DNA from: Candidatus Rokuibacteriota bacterium
GTDB lineage: Bacteria; Methylomirabilota; Methylomirabilia; Rokubacteriales; CSP1-6
Reading direction: 5' to 3'
NCBI GenBank assembly: GCA_003221695.1
Contig: QHSX01000039.1
Location: 1-64,000 of the forward strand
Length of the DNA stretch: 64,000 bases
This document shows, one piece after another, positions 33,191 to 41,990 of the stretch (its first letter is position 1; the number at the start of each line of letters is the position of its first letter). Below the pieces are notes generated by a model. That model did no database searches. It was not told where the DNA came from and saw nothing but the letters and a program-made list of their open reading frames with translations. Both the position numbers and the translations under genes were made by a program.

Positions 33191-33644
33191 CCGACCGCTC
33201 CTTTGCGCGGTCGAGCGCGGCCAGCTTCTCGACCCGCAGCGCGTGTCGACCCCCGGCGAACTCCGTCGCGAGCCAGGTCGCCAGGATCTCGACCGCGGCC
33301 TCCCGGGCGGTGATCCGCGCGCCGAGCGCCAAGACGTTGGCGTCGTTGTGCTCGCGCGACAGCCGGGCGATGTAGGCATCCGTGCACGCCGCCGCGCGGA
33401 TGCCGGGCACCTTGTTAGCCGCGATCGCCATGCCCAGGCCGGTGCCGCACACGAGGACACCCCGGTCAGCCTTGCCCGCCATCACCGCGCCAGCTACGGC
33501 GGCGGCATAGTCGGGGTAGTCCACAGACTCTGAGGACTGGGTGCCACAGTCCACGACCTCGTAGCCCTGCTCGATCAGCCAGGCCTTGAGGTGTTCCTTG
33601 AGGGGGAAGCCGGCATGGTCGGCGCCGAGGGCGATCGCTCTCAT
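33174..33644 (-). CDS. rpiB: ribose-5-phosphate isomerase B
   Basis: A 156-residue RpiB that interconverts ribose-5-P and ribulose-5-P, feeding PRPP and so purine synthesis. [10 protein letters not shown] at the N-terminus, the active-site Cys in [14 protein letters not shown], and [14 protein letters not shown] are hallmarks. ATG 33644 has no Shine-Dalgarno; a promoter -10 ends 6 bases before it, suggesting a leaderless mRNA. It overlaps glyA by 17 bases. Confidence 0.95.
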   Translation of the reverse strand: MRAIALGADHAGFPLKEHLKAWLIEQGYEVVDCGTQSSESVDYPDYAAAVAGAVMAGKADRGVLVCGTGLGMAIAANKVPGIRAAACTDAYIARLSREHNDANVLALGARITAREAAVEILATWLATEFAGGRHALRVEKLAALDRAKERSDVPAR

Positions 33645-33650
33645 ACCGCG

Positions 33651-33680
33651 ACCATATCTGTAGGGGGTGAGGCGTGTCAA
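33651..33680 (-). promoter_or_regulatory. promoter of rpiB-glyA-nrdR
   Basis: Read leftward: -35 TTGACA (33680-33675), spacer 18, -10 TATGGT (33656-33651); shifted by one base, ATATGG gives spacer 17. Only 6 bases separate the -10 from the rpiB ATG, so transcription should start at the start codon. Confidence 0.6.
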
Positions 33681-33712
33681 GGAACCTACATGTCGGGGGC
33701 GATCCCTCTCAC

Positions 33713-33728
33713 CGCCCCACACGGGGCG
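33713..33728. terminator. GC hairpin downstream of serine hydrolase gene
   Basis: Perfect 6-bp stem (33713-33718 with 33723-33728) and ACAC loop, between the hydrolase stop and the rpiB promoter. No T-tract; probably a transcript end or barrier. Confidence 0.4.
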
Positions 33729-33767
33729 TCGGGTGCGATCAGCGCCGTCTGCGGCGCAGGCGCCGCG

Positions 33768-35057
33768 TCACCGTACCATCGCGCCGTAGACGAGGTTCTT
33801 GTACAGCATCCGCGTATGGAAGCGGTTCGAGGGCGACTGCGCCATGAGAATCCCGACGAGCCCCTCCTTCGGATCGATCCAGAAGCTCGTCCCCCAGGCG
33901 CCCGCCCACATGGCGTCGCCCTTCGACCCCGGCACCCAGGCGAAGCCCTCATAGAGCCGCACGCCGAAGCCCAGACCGAAGCCGTAGCCCGGACCCGTCG
34001 TCGCGATCGTCGAACCGCCCATGCCGACCGTATGGTCGGAGAGCATGAACTCCACGGTCTTCTTCGAGAGATAGTGCCGGCCCTGGTACTCGCCGCTGTT
34101 CACGACCATCTGCGCGAACTTCAGATAGTCCTCGGTTGTCCCCACGAGGCCCGCGCCGCCCTTGAAGTAGCTCTTGCCGGCCGGGTTTTCCAGGACGCGG
34201 TAGGACTTGTTCAGCGTCGCCTTCTGCGGGTCGGAGTCGAGCGCATCGGCGAGCCGCCCGACCTTCTCCTTGGGCGCCCAGAACGCCGTGTCCTTCATGC
34301 CGAGCGGCTCCAAGAGCATTTCCCTGAGAAGTTGGTCGAGCGGCTTCTTGGTGCTGCGCTCGAGCAGGAGGCCCAGGACGTCGACCGCAATCGAGTACTC
34401 CCAGAAGGTTCCGGGCTGGTGTGCGAGCGGGATCTGCCCCAACCGCTTCAGCATCTCGTCACTGGTGATATCGACGTCGCGTGCCTCGATGTTAGCGTTC
34501 TCGTACATCTCCTTGATGCGGGGCGACTTGGTGCCGCCGGCGTAGACGAACCCTGCGGTGTGGCGCATCAGGTCCTGAACGGTGATGGGCCGGTTGGCCG
34601 GTACGTCTTCGGTCGTGACCTTACCGTCCGTGTCGGACTTCTGGGTCTCGACCTTCATCTCCTTGAGCTCGGGCAGCCAGGTCGAGATCGGGTCGTTGAG
34701 CTTGATGCTACCCTGTTCGACCAGCATCATCGCCGCGACCGTGACGATTGGCTTCGTCATCGACGCGAGGCGGAAGAGCGCGTCCCTCGTCATGGGCTTG
34801 GTCTTCTGAGCGTCGAGGAAGCCGTGGGTCTCGTAGTGCACGATCGTCCCTCGCCGCGCGACGAACGTCACGGCGCCGGGCAAGATGCCCTTGTCGACCT
34901 GCTCTTTCATGACCGGCGCGATCCGTGCCAACCGCTCGCGCGACATTCCCGCGATCTCGTCCTTCGCGGCGGGCTTTGCGCCTTGGGCGTTGGCGCCGGT
35001 CGCCAGCATCACGGCAGCCGTCATCACGGCGAAGAGTAGGAGAGCTTTCTTTGTCAC
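33768..35057 (-). CDS. secreted serine hydrolase (beta-lactamase/class C-like)
   Basis: A 429-residue exported protein of the serine beta-lactamase/esterase superfamily. Signal peptide (about 23 residues, ending GANAQ). The nucleophile motif SxxK is ASMTKP (near residue 100). The Tyr motif reads YSIA instead of YxN, and WAGAWGTSFW near the C-terminus replaces the KTG box. These points favour an esterase or D-aminopeptidase-like role over lactam cleavage. GTG 35057 with GGAGG 7 bases before it is the best start; the frame extends upstream without support. Confidence 0.87.
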   Translation of the reverse strand: MTKKALLLFAVMTAAVMLATGANAQGAKPAAKDEIAGMSRERLARIAPVMKEQVDKGILPGAVTFVARRGTIVHYETHGFLDAQKTKPMTRDALFRLASMTKPIVTVAAMMLVEQGSIKLNDPISTWLPELKEMKVETQKSDTDGKVTTEDVPANRPITVQDLMRHTAGFVYAGGTKSPRIKEMYENANIEARDVDITSDEMLKRLGQIPLAHQPGTFWEYSIAVDVLGLLLERSTKKPLDQLLREMLLEPLGMKDTAFWAPKEKVGRLADALDSDPQKATLNKSYRVLENPAGKSYFKGGAGLVGTTEDYLKFAQMVVNSGEYQGRHYLSKKTVEFMLSDHTVGMGGSTIATTGPGYGFGLGFGVRLYEGFAWVPGSKGDAMWAGAWGTSFWIDPKEGLVGILMAQSPSNRFHTRMLYKNLVYGAMVR

Positions 35058-35180
35058 GGCGGTTCCTCCAGGCTTGTCGGTGGTGCGCTGAGCATAGCGG
35101 AAGACGCGCGTGCGGGAAACACAACTTTGAGCCGGCAAGAGCTCCGAGCGCGGGCGGCGCACGTCCCGCGCGGGCTCGAC

Positions 35181-36380
35181 TCACTCGGCGACCGCGGCGT
35201 GGGTCCGCGCGGGAAACTCGAAGGTCTCGGTGACGACGGCCGCGGTGCCCTGGGTGACGAGCCGCGCGACGTCCAGGCGCGCCTCGGCCGCCCGGACCTC
35301 CGCCTCGGACATACGGGTCGCCGGGTGCGCCGGCACGAAGAGCGTGCAGCAGTCCGCGTCCGGCTCGATCGAGACCTCGAAGGTCTCGAGCCGCTGCGCC
35401 TCCGTCGTGATCTCGAGCTTGTCCATCCCGATGAGCGGTCGGAGGATCGGCAGCGTCGCGACCTCGTCGATGCGCGCGATGCTCTCGAGGGTCTGGGAGG
35501 CGACCTGCCCGAGGCTCTCGCCGGTCGCGAGCGCCAGGGCGCCACGCTCACGGGCGAGCGCCTCGGCGATTCGGACCATGAGCCGCCGATAGACGACAAC
35601 GCGCGCGGGGGGCGGGACCGTGAGGACGACCTCGCGCTGGATCTCTCCGAACGGGACCAGGAGCAGACGCGACTCGTACTGCCACGCGGTGAGCCGCTCG
35701 ACGAGCGCCCGCGCCTTCGCCTGGGACGTGGCCGGCAGGTACGGCACGCTGTGGAAGTGCACGAACACGACGCGGCAGCCGCGCTTCATCATCCGCCACG
35801 CGGCCACCGGCGAGTCGATCCCGCCCGAGAGCAGCGCCGCGACCGTCCCCGACGCGCCCACCGGCAGGCCGCCCGGCCCCGGCAGGCGGTCCACGTAGAC
35901 GAACGTCTCCGACGGCATCACCTCCACGTGGATCTCGAGCTCGGGCTCCCGGAGATCCACACGCGCGGCCACTTTCTCCAGAACGAACGCCCCGAGGGCG
36001 CGGTTCAGCTCGACGGAGGTCAGCGGGTAGGTCTTGAACGCCCGGCGCGCGCTGATCCGGAACGAGGCGAAGGCCCGACCCTCGACCAGCCGGCCCACCA
36101 CGGCCTTCATCGCCTCGAGCGTGGAGGGCACGCGATACGCGAGGGCGGTGCTCGCGACGCCGCACACGCGCTGGACCCGGTCGCGCACCCGGCCCGGCGC
36201 CGGGTGGTCGTCGAGGTCGAGGAGGATACGGCCTGAGAGCTGGCGCACGCGCACCGCCCCGAGGTCCGACGTGGCGCGGCCGAGGTTCTTCGCGAGGTGG
36301 CGAAGGAAGAGCGGGCGGTTGCCCCGCTTGAGCCCGATCTCGTGGTAGTGGACGATGACCGCGGGTCTCGGCCGGCTCAC
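35181..36380 (-). CDS. thiI: tRNA 4-thiouridine synthase ThiI
   Basis: A 399-residue enzyme that thiolates U8 of tRNA (and can feed thiamine synthesis). N-terminal ferredoxin-like and THUMP domains (about 1-165), then an adenylating PP-loop domain with SGGIDSPVA. It lacks the C-terminal rhodanese domain of the E. coli enzyme. The likely sulfur-handling Cys lie in DADCCTLFVPAHP. It starts at GTG 36380, in a GTGA overlap with mobA, as the last gene of the purine-tsaC-mobA run. Confidence 0.92.
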   Translation of the reverse strand: MSRPRPAVIVHYHEIGLKRGNRPLFLRHLAKNLGRATSDLGAVRVRQLSGRILLDLDDHPAPGRVRDRVQRVCGVASTALAYRVPSTLEAMKAVVGRLVEGRAFASFRISARRAFKTYPLTSVELNRALGAFVLEKVAARVDLREPELEIHVEVMPSETFVYVDRLPGPGGLPVGASGTVAALLSGGIDSPVAAWRMMKRGCRVVFVHFHSVPYLPATSQAKARALVERLTAWQYESRLLLVPFGEIQREVVLTVPPPARVVVYRRLMVRIAEALARERGALALATGESLGQVASQTLESIARIDEVATLPILRPLIGMDKLEITTEAQRLETFEVSIEPDADCCTLFVPAHPATRMSEAEVRAAEARLDVARLVTQGTAAVVTETFEFPARTHAAVAE

Positions 36381-36973
36381 GCGAGCCCCGTCGCGAGCGC
36401 GCGCGCGCGCTCGAGCTCCTCGGGCGTGTTGACGTTCATGAAGACGATCGCCGGATCGCGGTAGCGTGCGACCTCGCGCTCCGCGATCTCGACCACGCTC
36501 ACCCGCTCAAAGAACTCGACGATCTTGAGCCGCCCCGCGACGAGCCGCGTCTCGATCGCCCCGACGCAGCTCTTCGCGTAGAGGGCGTGCAGGGTCTCGA
36601 GCTGCCCGCCGACGCGCGGGATCACGACATCCCCCGATCCGGCGCGCTCCACGACCAGGCGGACCACGTCTCTGTGAAGGAACGGCATGTCGCACGCCAC
36701 GGTGAAGGCGGCCTCGCCAGGCGCCGCCCGAAGCCCCGAGTAGATGCCCCCGAGCGAGCCGTGATCGGGGTAGACGTCGGCGACCATCGGCAGCTTGAGG
36801 AACGCGTAGACCTCGGGGGTGTTGGTCACGATCAAGAGGTCGTCCACCGCTGGTGTGACCGCGTCCACGACCCGCTCGATGATCCGCCGGCCGCCGAGCT
36901 CGAGCAGCGCCTTGGGCCGGCCGCCCATGCGCGTGCTCTTGCCTCCCGCCTGGATGACTCCCGTGACTCTCAT
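36377..36973 (-). CDS. mobA: molybdenum cofactor guanylyltransferase MobA
   Basis: A 198-residue nucleotidyltransferase that attaches GMP to molybdopterin. The N-terminal GVIQAGGKSTRMGGRPKAL motif binds GTP, and ACDMPFLHRDVV is the metal-binding segment. ATG 36973 is 28 bases downstream of the tsaC stop and the stop overlaps thiI. It implies the cell makes bis-MGD molybdoenzymes, although none is encoded here. It could alternatively be a MobA-like nucleotidyltransferase of another pathway. Confidence 0.88.
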   Translation of the reverse strand: MRVTGVIQAGGKSTRMGGRPKALLELGGRRIIERVVDAVTPAVDDLLIVTNTPEVYAFLKLPMVADVYPDHGSLGGIYSGLRAAPGEAAFTVACDMPFLHRDVVRLVVERAGSGDVVIPRVGGQLETLHALYAKSCVGAIETRLVAGRLKIVEFFERVSVVEIAEREVARYRDPAIVFMNVNTPEELERARALATGLA

Positions 36974-37001
36974 CTCTTCAGGGACTCGCCGGGCGCTCCC
37001 A

Positions 37002-37619
37002 TCATACCCGCACCGCGCCCTGGCGCAGAACGCGTGGCGGGTCCACGGTCGTGTCGAGGACGGTCGACGGCTCCCCTCCCGCCGTGGCACCACCGTCGAG
37101 CACGAGGTCGATCGCGTCGGGGAAGTACCGGAGCACCGCCGACGCCGTCGTCGGGGGCTCGCGCCCGCTCGGATTGGCGCTCGGGGCCGTGACGGGCGAG
37201 GCGAGGGCGTGGACGAGTCCGAGCGCAACCGGATGCGGAGAGAGCCGCACGCCGACCGTGCCCGTCCCCGCGCTGACCTCCTCCGGAAGGCCGGGTCGCG
37301 CGCGCAGCACGAGTGTGAGCGCGCCGGGCCAGTGGTCGGCCATCAGCACGCGCGCCCGGGCCCCGACCTCCCCGACAGCCTCCGCCATCGCGATCGAGTC
37401 GACGAGGAGCAGCACCGGTTTTGTCTCGGGTCTTCCCTTGAGCTCGAAGATACGTCGGATGGCCATGCCGTCGAGCGCCCGCGCGCCCAGGCCGTAGAAG
37501 GTCTCGGTCGGGAAGGCGATCACGCCGCCGCGCGCGAGCACGAGGGCGGCGTCGCCGAGCGCCGCGCGGTCGGGGGTCGCCGGGTCCACGCGAATGACGC
37601 GCGTGCGCACCACCGTCAC
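37002..37619 (-). CDS. tsaC: L-threonylcarbamoyladenylate synthase TsaC
   Basis: A 205-residue Sua5/YrdC/YwlC protein that makes threonylcarbamoyl-AMP for tRNA t6A. IAFPTETFYGLGARAL, the KGRPETKP loop and TAPSANPSGREPPTTASAV are hallmarks. No extra Sua5 domain, so it is the TsaC form. It starts at GTG 37619 in a GTGA overlap with purE, giving translational coupling. Partner TsaB is at 26965-27639. Confidence 0.93.
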   Translation of the reverse strand: MTVVRTRVIRVDPATPDRAALGDAALVLARGGVIAFPTETFYGLGARALDGMAIRRIFELKGRPETKPVLLLVDSIAMAEAVGEVGARARVLMADHWPGALTLVLRARPGLPEEVSAGTGTVGVRLSPHPVALGLVHALASPVTAPSANPSGREPPTTASAVLRYFPDAIDLVLDGGATAGGEPSTVLDTTVDPPRVLRQGAVRV

Positions 37620-38140
37620 GTCGGGGGGGTCGGTCTCTTCGTCTGCTCGGCGACCCGGCGGGCGCGCTCCTCCACTTCGTCGGCGAGGCGTCTCCTGTAG
37701 GCGTCGAGGCGCTTGCCGAGGGCCGGATCGCCCTGCGCCAGGATCTGGGCGGCGAGGATCCCGGCGTTGGCGGCTCCCCACTTGCCGATCGCGACCGTCG
37801 CGACCGGGACGCCCTTCGGCATCTGCGAGATCGACAGGAGCGCGTCGAGCCCGCCGAGCGGGGTGGCGGCGATCGGCACGCCGATCACCGGCAGGGGCGT
37901 GAGCGAGGCGAGGAAGCCGGGGAGCGCGGCGGCGCCGCCGGCGCCTGCGATGAGGACACCGAGCCCCCGCCCCTGCGCGCTCGTGGCGTACTCCTGCGTG
38001 CGCGCCGGTGTGCGGTGCGCGGAGGCCACGACGACCTCGCTCCCCACCTCGAGCGCGTCCAGGACCTTCACAGCCTCGAGCATCACCTCGAGGTCCGAAT
38101 CGCTGCCGAGCACGATGCCCACCCGTACGGGTTGCTTCAC
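37616..38140 (-). CDS. purE: 5-(carboxyamino)imidazole ribonucleotide mutase PurE
   Basis: A 174-residue PurE, the carboxylation step of purine synthesis. Signature VGIVLGSDSDLEVM, ASAHRTPARTQEYA and AGAGGAAALPGFLASLT are clear. No purK lies beside it or elsewhere in this window, so either purK is distant or the enzyme is the PurK-independent class; I cannot decide by eye. Start GTG 38140 has GGAG 6 bases upstream and overlaps the purD stop (GTGA). Confidence 0.95.
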   Translation of the reverse strand: MKQPVRVGIVLGSDSDLEVMLEAVKVLDALEVGSEVVVASAHRTPARTQEYATSAQGRGLGVLIAGAGGAAALPGFLASLTPLPVIGVPIAATPLGGLDALLSISQMPKGVPVATVAIGKWGAANAGILAAQILAQGDPALGKRLDAYRRRLADEVEERARRVAEQTKRPTPPT

Positions 38141-39405
38141 GCCGATCTCCTTTTCCCGATGTCCTTCCGGTAGTGCATCCCCTCGAAGCGGATCATCCCG
38201 GTCGCGCCGTAGGCGTGCGCGACAGCGGTCGGGAGGTCGTCGGCCACCGCGGTGACGCCCAGCACCCGGCCGCCGGCCGTCACCAGACGCCCGCCGCGGA
38301 GCGCCGTGCCCGCGTGGAAGACCGTCACGCCCGGCAGCGCGTCGGCTGCCTCGACGCCCTCGATCGCCGCGCCCGTCCGGTAGGTGCCCGGGTAGCCCGC
38401 GGAGGCGAGCGTGACGCAGACGGAGGCCGGCGCGGACCAGGGACCCACCGCGGGCCACGGACCGCCGTGCGCGGCCGCGACGAGCAGCGGCACGAGATCG
38501 CCGGGGGCACGAACCAGCAGCGCCTGACACTCGGGGTCCCCGAAGCGGCAGTTGAACTCGAGGACCTTCGGTCCCTCGGAGGTCAGCATGAGCCCGACGA
38601 AGAGGACGCCCCGATAGGGCGCGCCGTCCTTGGCGAGCGCAGCGAGCGTCGGCCTCACGATGGTCTGCATGACCCCGCGCTCAAGCTCTACGCCAAACCG
38701 GGCGACCGGGGAGTAGGCGCCCATGCCACCTGTGTTCGGACCCTGGTCGCCGTCGAAGACGGTCTTGTGGTCCTGAGCCGCCGCGAGCGGCAGCGCGTCG
38801 TCGCCGTTGGCGAGGGCGAAGAAGGAGACCTCCTCGCCCTCCAGGAACTCCTCGACGACCACCGTCGAGCCCGCGGCGCCGAACGTCTGACGCTCCATAC
38901 ACGCGGCAACCGCGTCGTCGGCATCCGCGAGGGTCCGGCACACGATGGTGCCCTTGCCGCCGGCGAGGCCGTCCGCCTTGACGACGAGGGGCGGGCCGAG
39001 GTCGCGGCAGTAGCGACGGGCGCGGGCGGCGTCGTCGAAAATCGCAAAGCGCGCCGTCGGGATCGCGTTCTTCGCCATCAGGTCCTTCGCGAACGCTTTC
39101 GAGCCCTCGATGGCCGCCGCCTGGGCGACCGGACCGAACACCGCGAGGCCCGTGTCGATGAACCGATCGGCGAGGCCGGCGACGAGCGGAGCCTCCGGCC
39201 CCACCACGGTGAGGTCGATCCGCTCGCGCCGGGCGAGCGCGAGGAGGTCGTCGAGCGCGTCGGCGGCGAGCGGGACGCATACCGCGTGGCGCGCGATGCC
39301 CGGGTTGCCGGGCGCCGCGAAGAGCGCCGAGACGCGCGGGCTCTGCGCGATCTTCCAGGCGAGCGCGTGCTCTCGGCCGCCTCCGCCGATGATCAGGATC
39401 CGCAT
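38137..39405 (-). CDS. purD: phosphoribosylamine-glycine ligase PurD
   Basis: A 422-residue ATP-grasp enzyme joining glycine to phosphoribosylamine. N-terminal RILIIGGGGREHALAWK, ATP-grasp segments VVKADGLAGGKGTIV and FNCRFGDPECQ, and EFLEGEEVSFFAL are diagnostic. ATG 39405. Between it and purH lies a MerR-TPR gene. Its stop overlaps the purE start by four bases. Confidence 0.96.
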   Translation of the reverse strand: MRILIIGGGGREHALAWKIAQSPRVSALFAAPGNPGIARHAVCVPLAADALDDLLALARRERIDLTVVGPEAPLVAGLADRFIDTGLAVFGPVAQAAAIEGSKAFAKDLMAKNAIPTARFAIFDDAARARRYCRDLGPPLVVKADGLAGGKGTIVCRTLADADDAVAACMERQTFGAAGSTVVVEEFLEGEEVSFFALANGDDALPLAAAQDHKTVFDGDQGPNTGGMGAYSPVARFGVELERGVMQTIVRPTLAALAKDGAPYRGVLFVGLMLTSEGPKVLEFNCRFGDPECQALLVRAPGDLVPLLVAAAHGGPWPAVGPWSAPASVCVTLASAGYPGTYRTGAAIEGVEAADALPGVTVFHAGTALRGGRLVTAGGRVLGVTAVADDLPTAVAHAYGATGMIRFEGMHYRKDIGKRRSA

Positions 39406-39424
39406 CACGTTCTTCGCCGGTCGC

Positions 39425-40330
39425 TCACTCGGACTGGCTCCGGTCGGGCGGCTCGACGAGCTCGAGGTGCGCTCGCGCGATGCGCGCCCAGGGGCTCTCC
39501 GCGTCGAGCTCGAGGTAGCGCTGCCAGTGTCGGACCGCCTCACGACCCCGCTCGCTGCGCGCGAGCGCGCCCGCGAGGTTGAAGTGGGCGTCGGCATAGT
39601 CGGGTGAGATCTCGAGCGCCCGGCGATAGTCGGCGATCGCCTCCTCGGTGAGGCCGCGATCCTCGTGGAGGCTCCCGAGGTTGTAGGCGGCCTCGCGGCA
39701 GCCCGGATCGTGTTCGAGCGCGGAGCGGTACGCGGCCTCCCCCTCGTCGTAGCGGCCCAGCCGGTGGAGCAGGAGGCCGAGATTGTTCCACGCGGCCGCG
39801 TACTTCGGATCGATCCCGACGACCCGCTGGTACGCCTCGATCGCGTCCTCCCAGTGCTCGGGGTCGCCGTCCCACTCGCTCGCGCGCTCAAACCACGTCT
39901 CGGCCTGCTCGAGGGGAGGTGCCAGAGGCCGCACCAGCCCCATCGCCAGGGTGGCGCTCGCCGCCTTCTCGAGCCCGCCCTCGTCCAGCGCCAGGACGAG
40001 CTGGCCGCTCCGCGGGTCGAAGCGGACGCGGTCGGACTGCGCCAGGAGGCGGTCACCCTCGAGCACGAGTTTGAGCTCGGCCAGCGGCTCGACGAGGCTC
40101 GGGTCCTGCCGCCGAAGCGCTGCGAGCGCCTGCTTGATCTGGCGCACTGAGGCTCCGGCGTCGAGGAGCGCACTGGCCGCGCGAAGTGCCAACAGATCGC
40201 GGAAGGTGTAGCCCGACTCGCCGTGCAGGAGCTCGAGCCGGCGAAGCTGGGCGGTGCGCTTGGGCGTGAGCGTCAGGATGCGCGTGAGCTCGCGCATCCC
40301 GTAGATTCGCTCGCGCTGCGACCGGGTCAT
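39425..40330 (-). CDS. MerR-type HTH and TPR-repeat fusion protein
   Basis: A 301-residue protein. Residues about 7-80 form a MerR-like winged helix (YGMRELTRILTLTPKRTAQLRRLELL, then YTFRDLLALRAASALLDAGASVRQIKQAL). A linker follows, then about three to four TPR units (about 155-280, for example AAAWNNLGLLLHRLGRYDEGEAAY and EAAYNLGSLHEDRGLTEEAIADY). It lies in the purine operon, 10 bases after purH and 19 before purD, so it may regulate purine genes or sense a protein or ligand through the TPRs. Function unproven. Confidence 0.85.
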   Translation of the reverse strand: MTRSQRERIYGMRELTRILTLTPKRTAQLRRLELLHGESGYTFRDLLALRAASALLDAGASVRQIKQALAALRRQDPSLVEPLAELKLVLEGDRLLAQSDRVRFDPRSGQLVLALDEGGLEKAASATLAMGLVRPLAPPLEQAETWFERASEWDGDPEHWEDAIEAYQRVVGIDPKYAAAWNNLGLLLHRLGRYDEGEAAYRSALEHDPGCREAAYNLGSLHEDRGLTEEAIADYRRALEISPDYADAHFNLAGALARSERGREAVRHWQRYLELDAESPWARIARAHLELVEPPDRSQSE

Positions 40331-40340
40331 CGGCCACTCG

Positions 40341-41936
40341 CTAGTGGCGGAAATGGCGGATTCCGGTGAGCACCATCGCCATGTCGTGCTCGTCGGCCGC
40401 CGCGACGACCTCGGCGTCGCGGAGCGAGCCGCCCGGGTGGATCACCGCCGTGACGCCGGCCTTCGCGACGACGTCGAGGCCGTCGCGGAACGGGAAAAAC
40501 GCATCGGACGCGCACACGGCGCCGGCCGCCTCGAGGCCGCCCTCGCGGGCGCGCATGACGGCGAGGCGCGCCGCGTCCACGCGGTTCATCTGGCCCGCAC
40601 CGACCCCCACGACCTGGTCACGCGTCGCCAGCACGATCGCGTTCGACTTGACGTGCTTGGCCACGCGCCAGGCGAAGCGGAGCGCGTCCAGCTCGACGCT
40701 CGTCGGCGCCCGCTTCGAGACGGTCTGGAGCAGGGCGGTGTCCGCATCGGTCAGGTCCGCCTGCTGGGCGAGCAGACCGCCGAGGACGCTCCGATACTCC
40801 GTGAGACGCTCGGGCAGGCTCGCGCGATCGCAGGGGACTTCGACCACGCGGCACTTCCGCTTCGTGCGCTGGAGCTCGGCGAGGGCGTCGGGCGCGAACT
40901 CCGGGGCGAAGAGAATCTCGACGAAGATCCCGGTGAGCGCCTCCACCACGCCCATGTCGAGGGCTCGGTTCACGCCGACGATTCCGCCGTAGATCGAGAC
41001 CGGGTCGGACGCCTTGGCCCGGACCATCGCCTCACCGACCGTCGTGCCAAGGGCCACGCCGCAGGGGTTCGTGTGCTTGATCACCACCGCCGCCGGCTCG
41101 TCGAACTCGAGCAGGAGGACGAGCGCCGACGAGAAATCGAGGAGGTTGTTGTAACCGAGCTCGGGGCCGTGGAGCTGCCGCATCGCCGCGAGCCCGTGGC
41201 GTGGCCCGTCGAGGGGCGTGTAGAACGCCGCCGCCTGGTGGGGGTTCTCCCCGTAACGGAGCCCGAGGGCGCGCTCGGCGTCGATCCGGAGCCGGGACGG
41301 TAACGCCTCCGGGGCCGCGGGCGGCGTCCCCGTCGCCTGCGGGGATCGGAGATAGCTCGCAATCGCCGCGTCGTACTGGGCCGTGCGCCTGAACGCTTCT
41401 TGGGCGAGGCGAGCACGTGTGGCCTCGGAGAGCTCGCCGCTCCTGCGAATCTCGTCCAGCACGCCGGGATACTGGGACGGGTCGGTCACGACCCCGACAC
41501 CCGCGTGGTTCTTCGCCGCCGCGCGGATCATCGCGGGACCGCCGACGTCGATCTGCTCGACCGCCTCGGCGAGCGGGACCCCGGGCCGCGCCACCGTCGC
41601 CTCGAACGGGTAGAGGAGGACGACGACGAGGTCGATCGGCGGAATCCCGTGCTTGTCGAGCGCTTCCAGGTGCGCGGGAAAGTCCCGCCGCGCCAGGATG
41701 CCACCGTGGACCTTTGGGTGGAGCGTCTTGACGCGACCGTCGAGCATCTCGGGGAAGCCGGTGACGTCGGCGACGTCGCGCACGGAGACGCCGGCGTCCC
41801 GCAAGAGCCTCGCGGTGCCGCCGGTCGAGACGATCTCGATCCCGAGAGCGCCCAGGGCGCGGGCGAACTCGACCACGCCGGTCTTGTCGTGGACGGAGAT
41901 GAGGGCGCGGCGGACCTTCACCGCATGCTGATTCAC
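40341..41936 (-). CDS. purH: bifunctional AICAR formyltransferase/IMP cyclohydrolase PurH
   Basis: A 531-residue enzyme for the last two steps to IMP. The N-terminal cyclohydrolase domain (ALISVHDKTGVVEFA, TLHPKVHGGILARR) is followed by the formyltransferase domain (LRYGENPHQAAAFY, KHTNPCGVALG, SDAFFPFRDGLD). GTG 41936 makes a GTGA overlap with the purN stop. That start codon falls within the purN 3'-end copy of a dispersed repeat. Confidence 0.96.
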   Translation of the reverse strand: MNQHAVKVRRALISVHDKTGVVEFARALGALGIEIVSTGGTARLLRDAGVSVRDVADVTGFPEMLDGRVKTLHPKVHGGILARRDFPAHLEALDKHGIPPIDLVVVLLYPFEATVARPGVPLAEAVEQIDVGGPAMIRAAAKNHAGVGVVTDPSQYPGVLDEIRRSGELSEATRARLAQEAFRRTAQYDAAIASYLRSPQATGTPPAAPEALPSRLRIDAERALGLRYGENPHQAAAFYTPLDGPRHGLAAMRQLHGPELGYNNLLDFSSALVLLLEFDEPAAVVIKHTNPCGVALGTTVGEAMVRAKASDPVSIYGGIVGVNRALDMGVVEALTGIFVEILFAPEFAPDALAELQRTKRKCRVVEVPCDRASLPERLTEYRSVLGGLLAQQADLTDADTALLQTVSKRAPTSVELDALRFAWRVAKHVKSNAIVLATRDQVVGVGAGQMNRVDAARLAVMRAREGGLEAAGAVCASDAFFPFRDGLDVVAKAGVTAVIHPGGSLRDAEVVAAADEHDMAMVLTGIRHFRH

Positions 41937-41990
41937 AGGCTCGCCTCGGACGCGGCGGCCCCCGGCCGTCCTGCGGCTCGCACGACCACC
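41932..41990. repeat. dispersed hairpin repeat, copy at purN 3' end
   Basis: Two 17-base blocks (41932-41948 and 41974-41990) are identical to blocks in the ylxR-infB repeat (60330-60346 and 60551-60567), in the same order and similar spacing. The copy encodes the C-terminal tail of PurN (VVVRAAGRPG...SEASL), like the YlxR tail, and spans the purH start codon. Confidence 0.65.

Noticed and set aside
33640-33770. Glycine riboswitch upstream of the glyA operon
   Set aside because: No aptamer-like fold is seen and the promoter leaves no leader; the remaining sequence is a simple hairpin.
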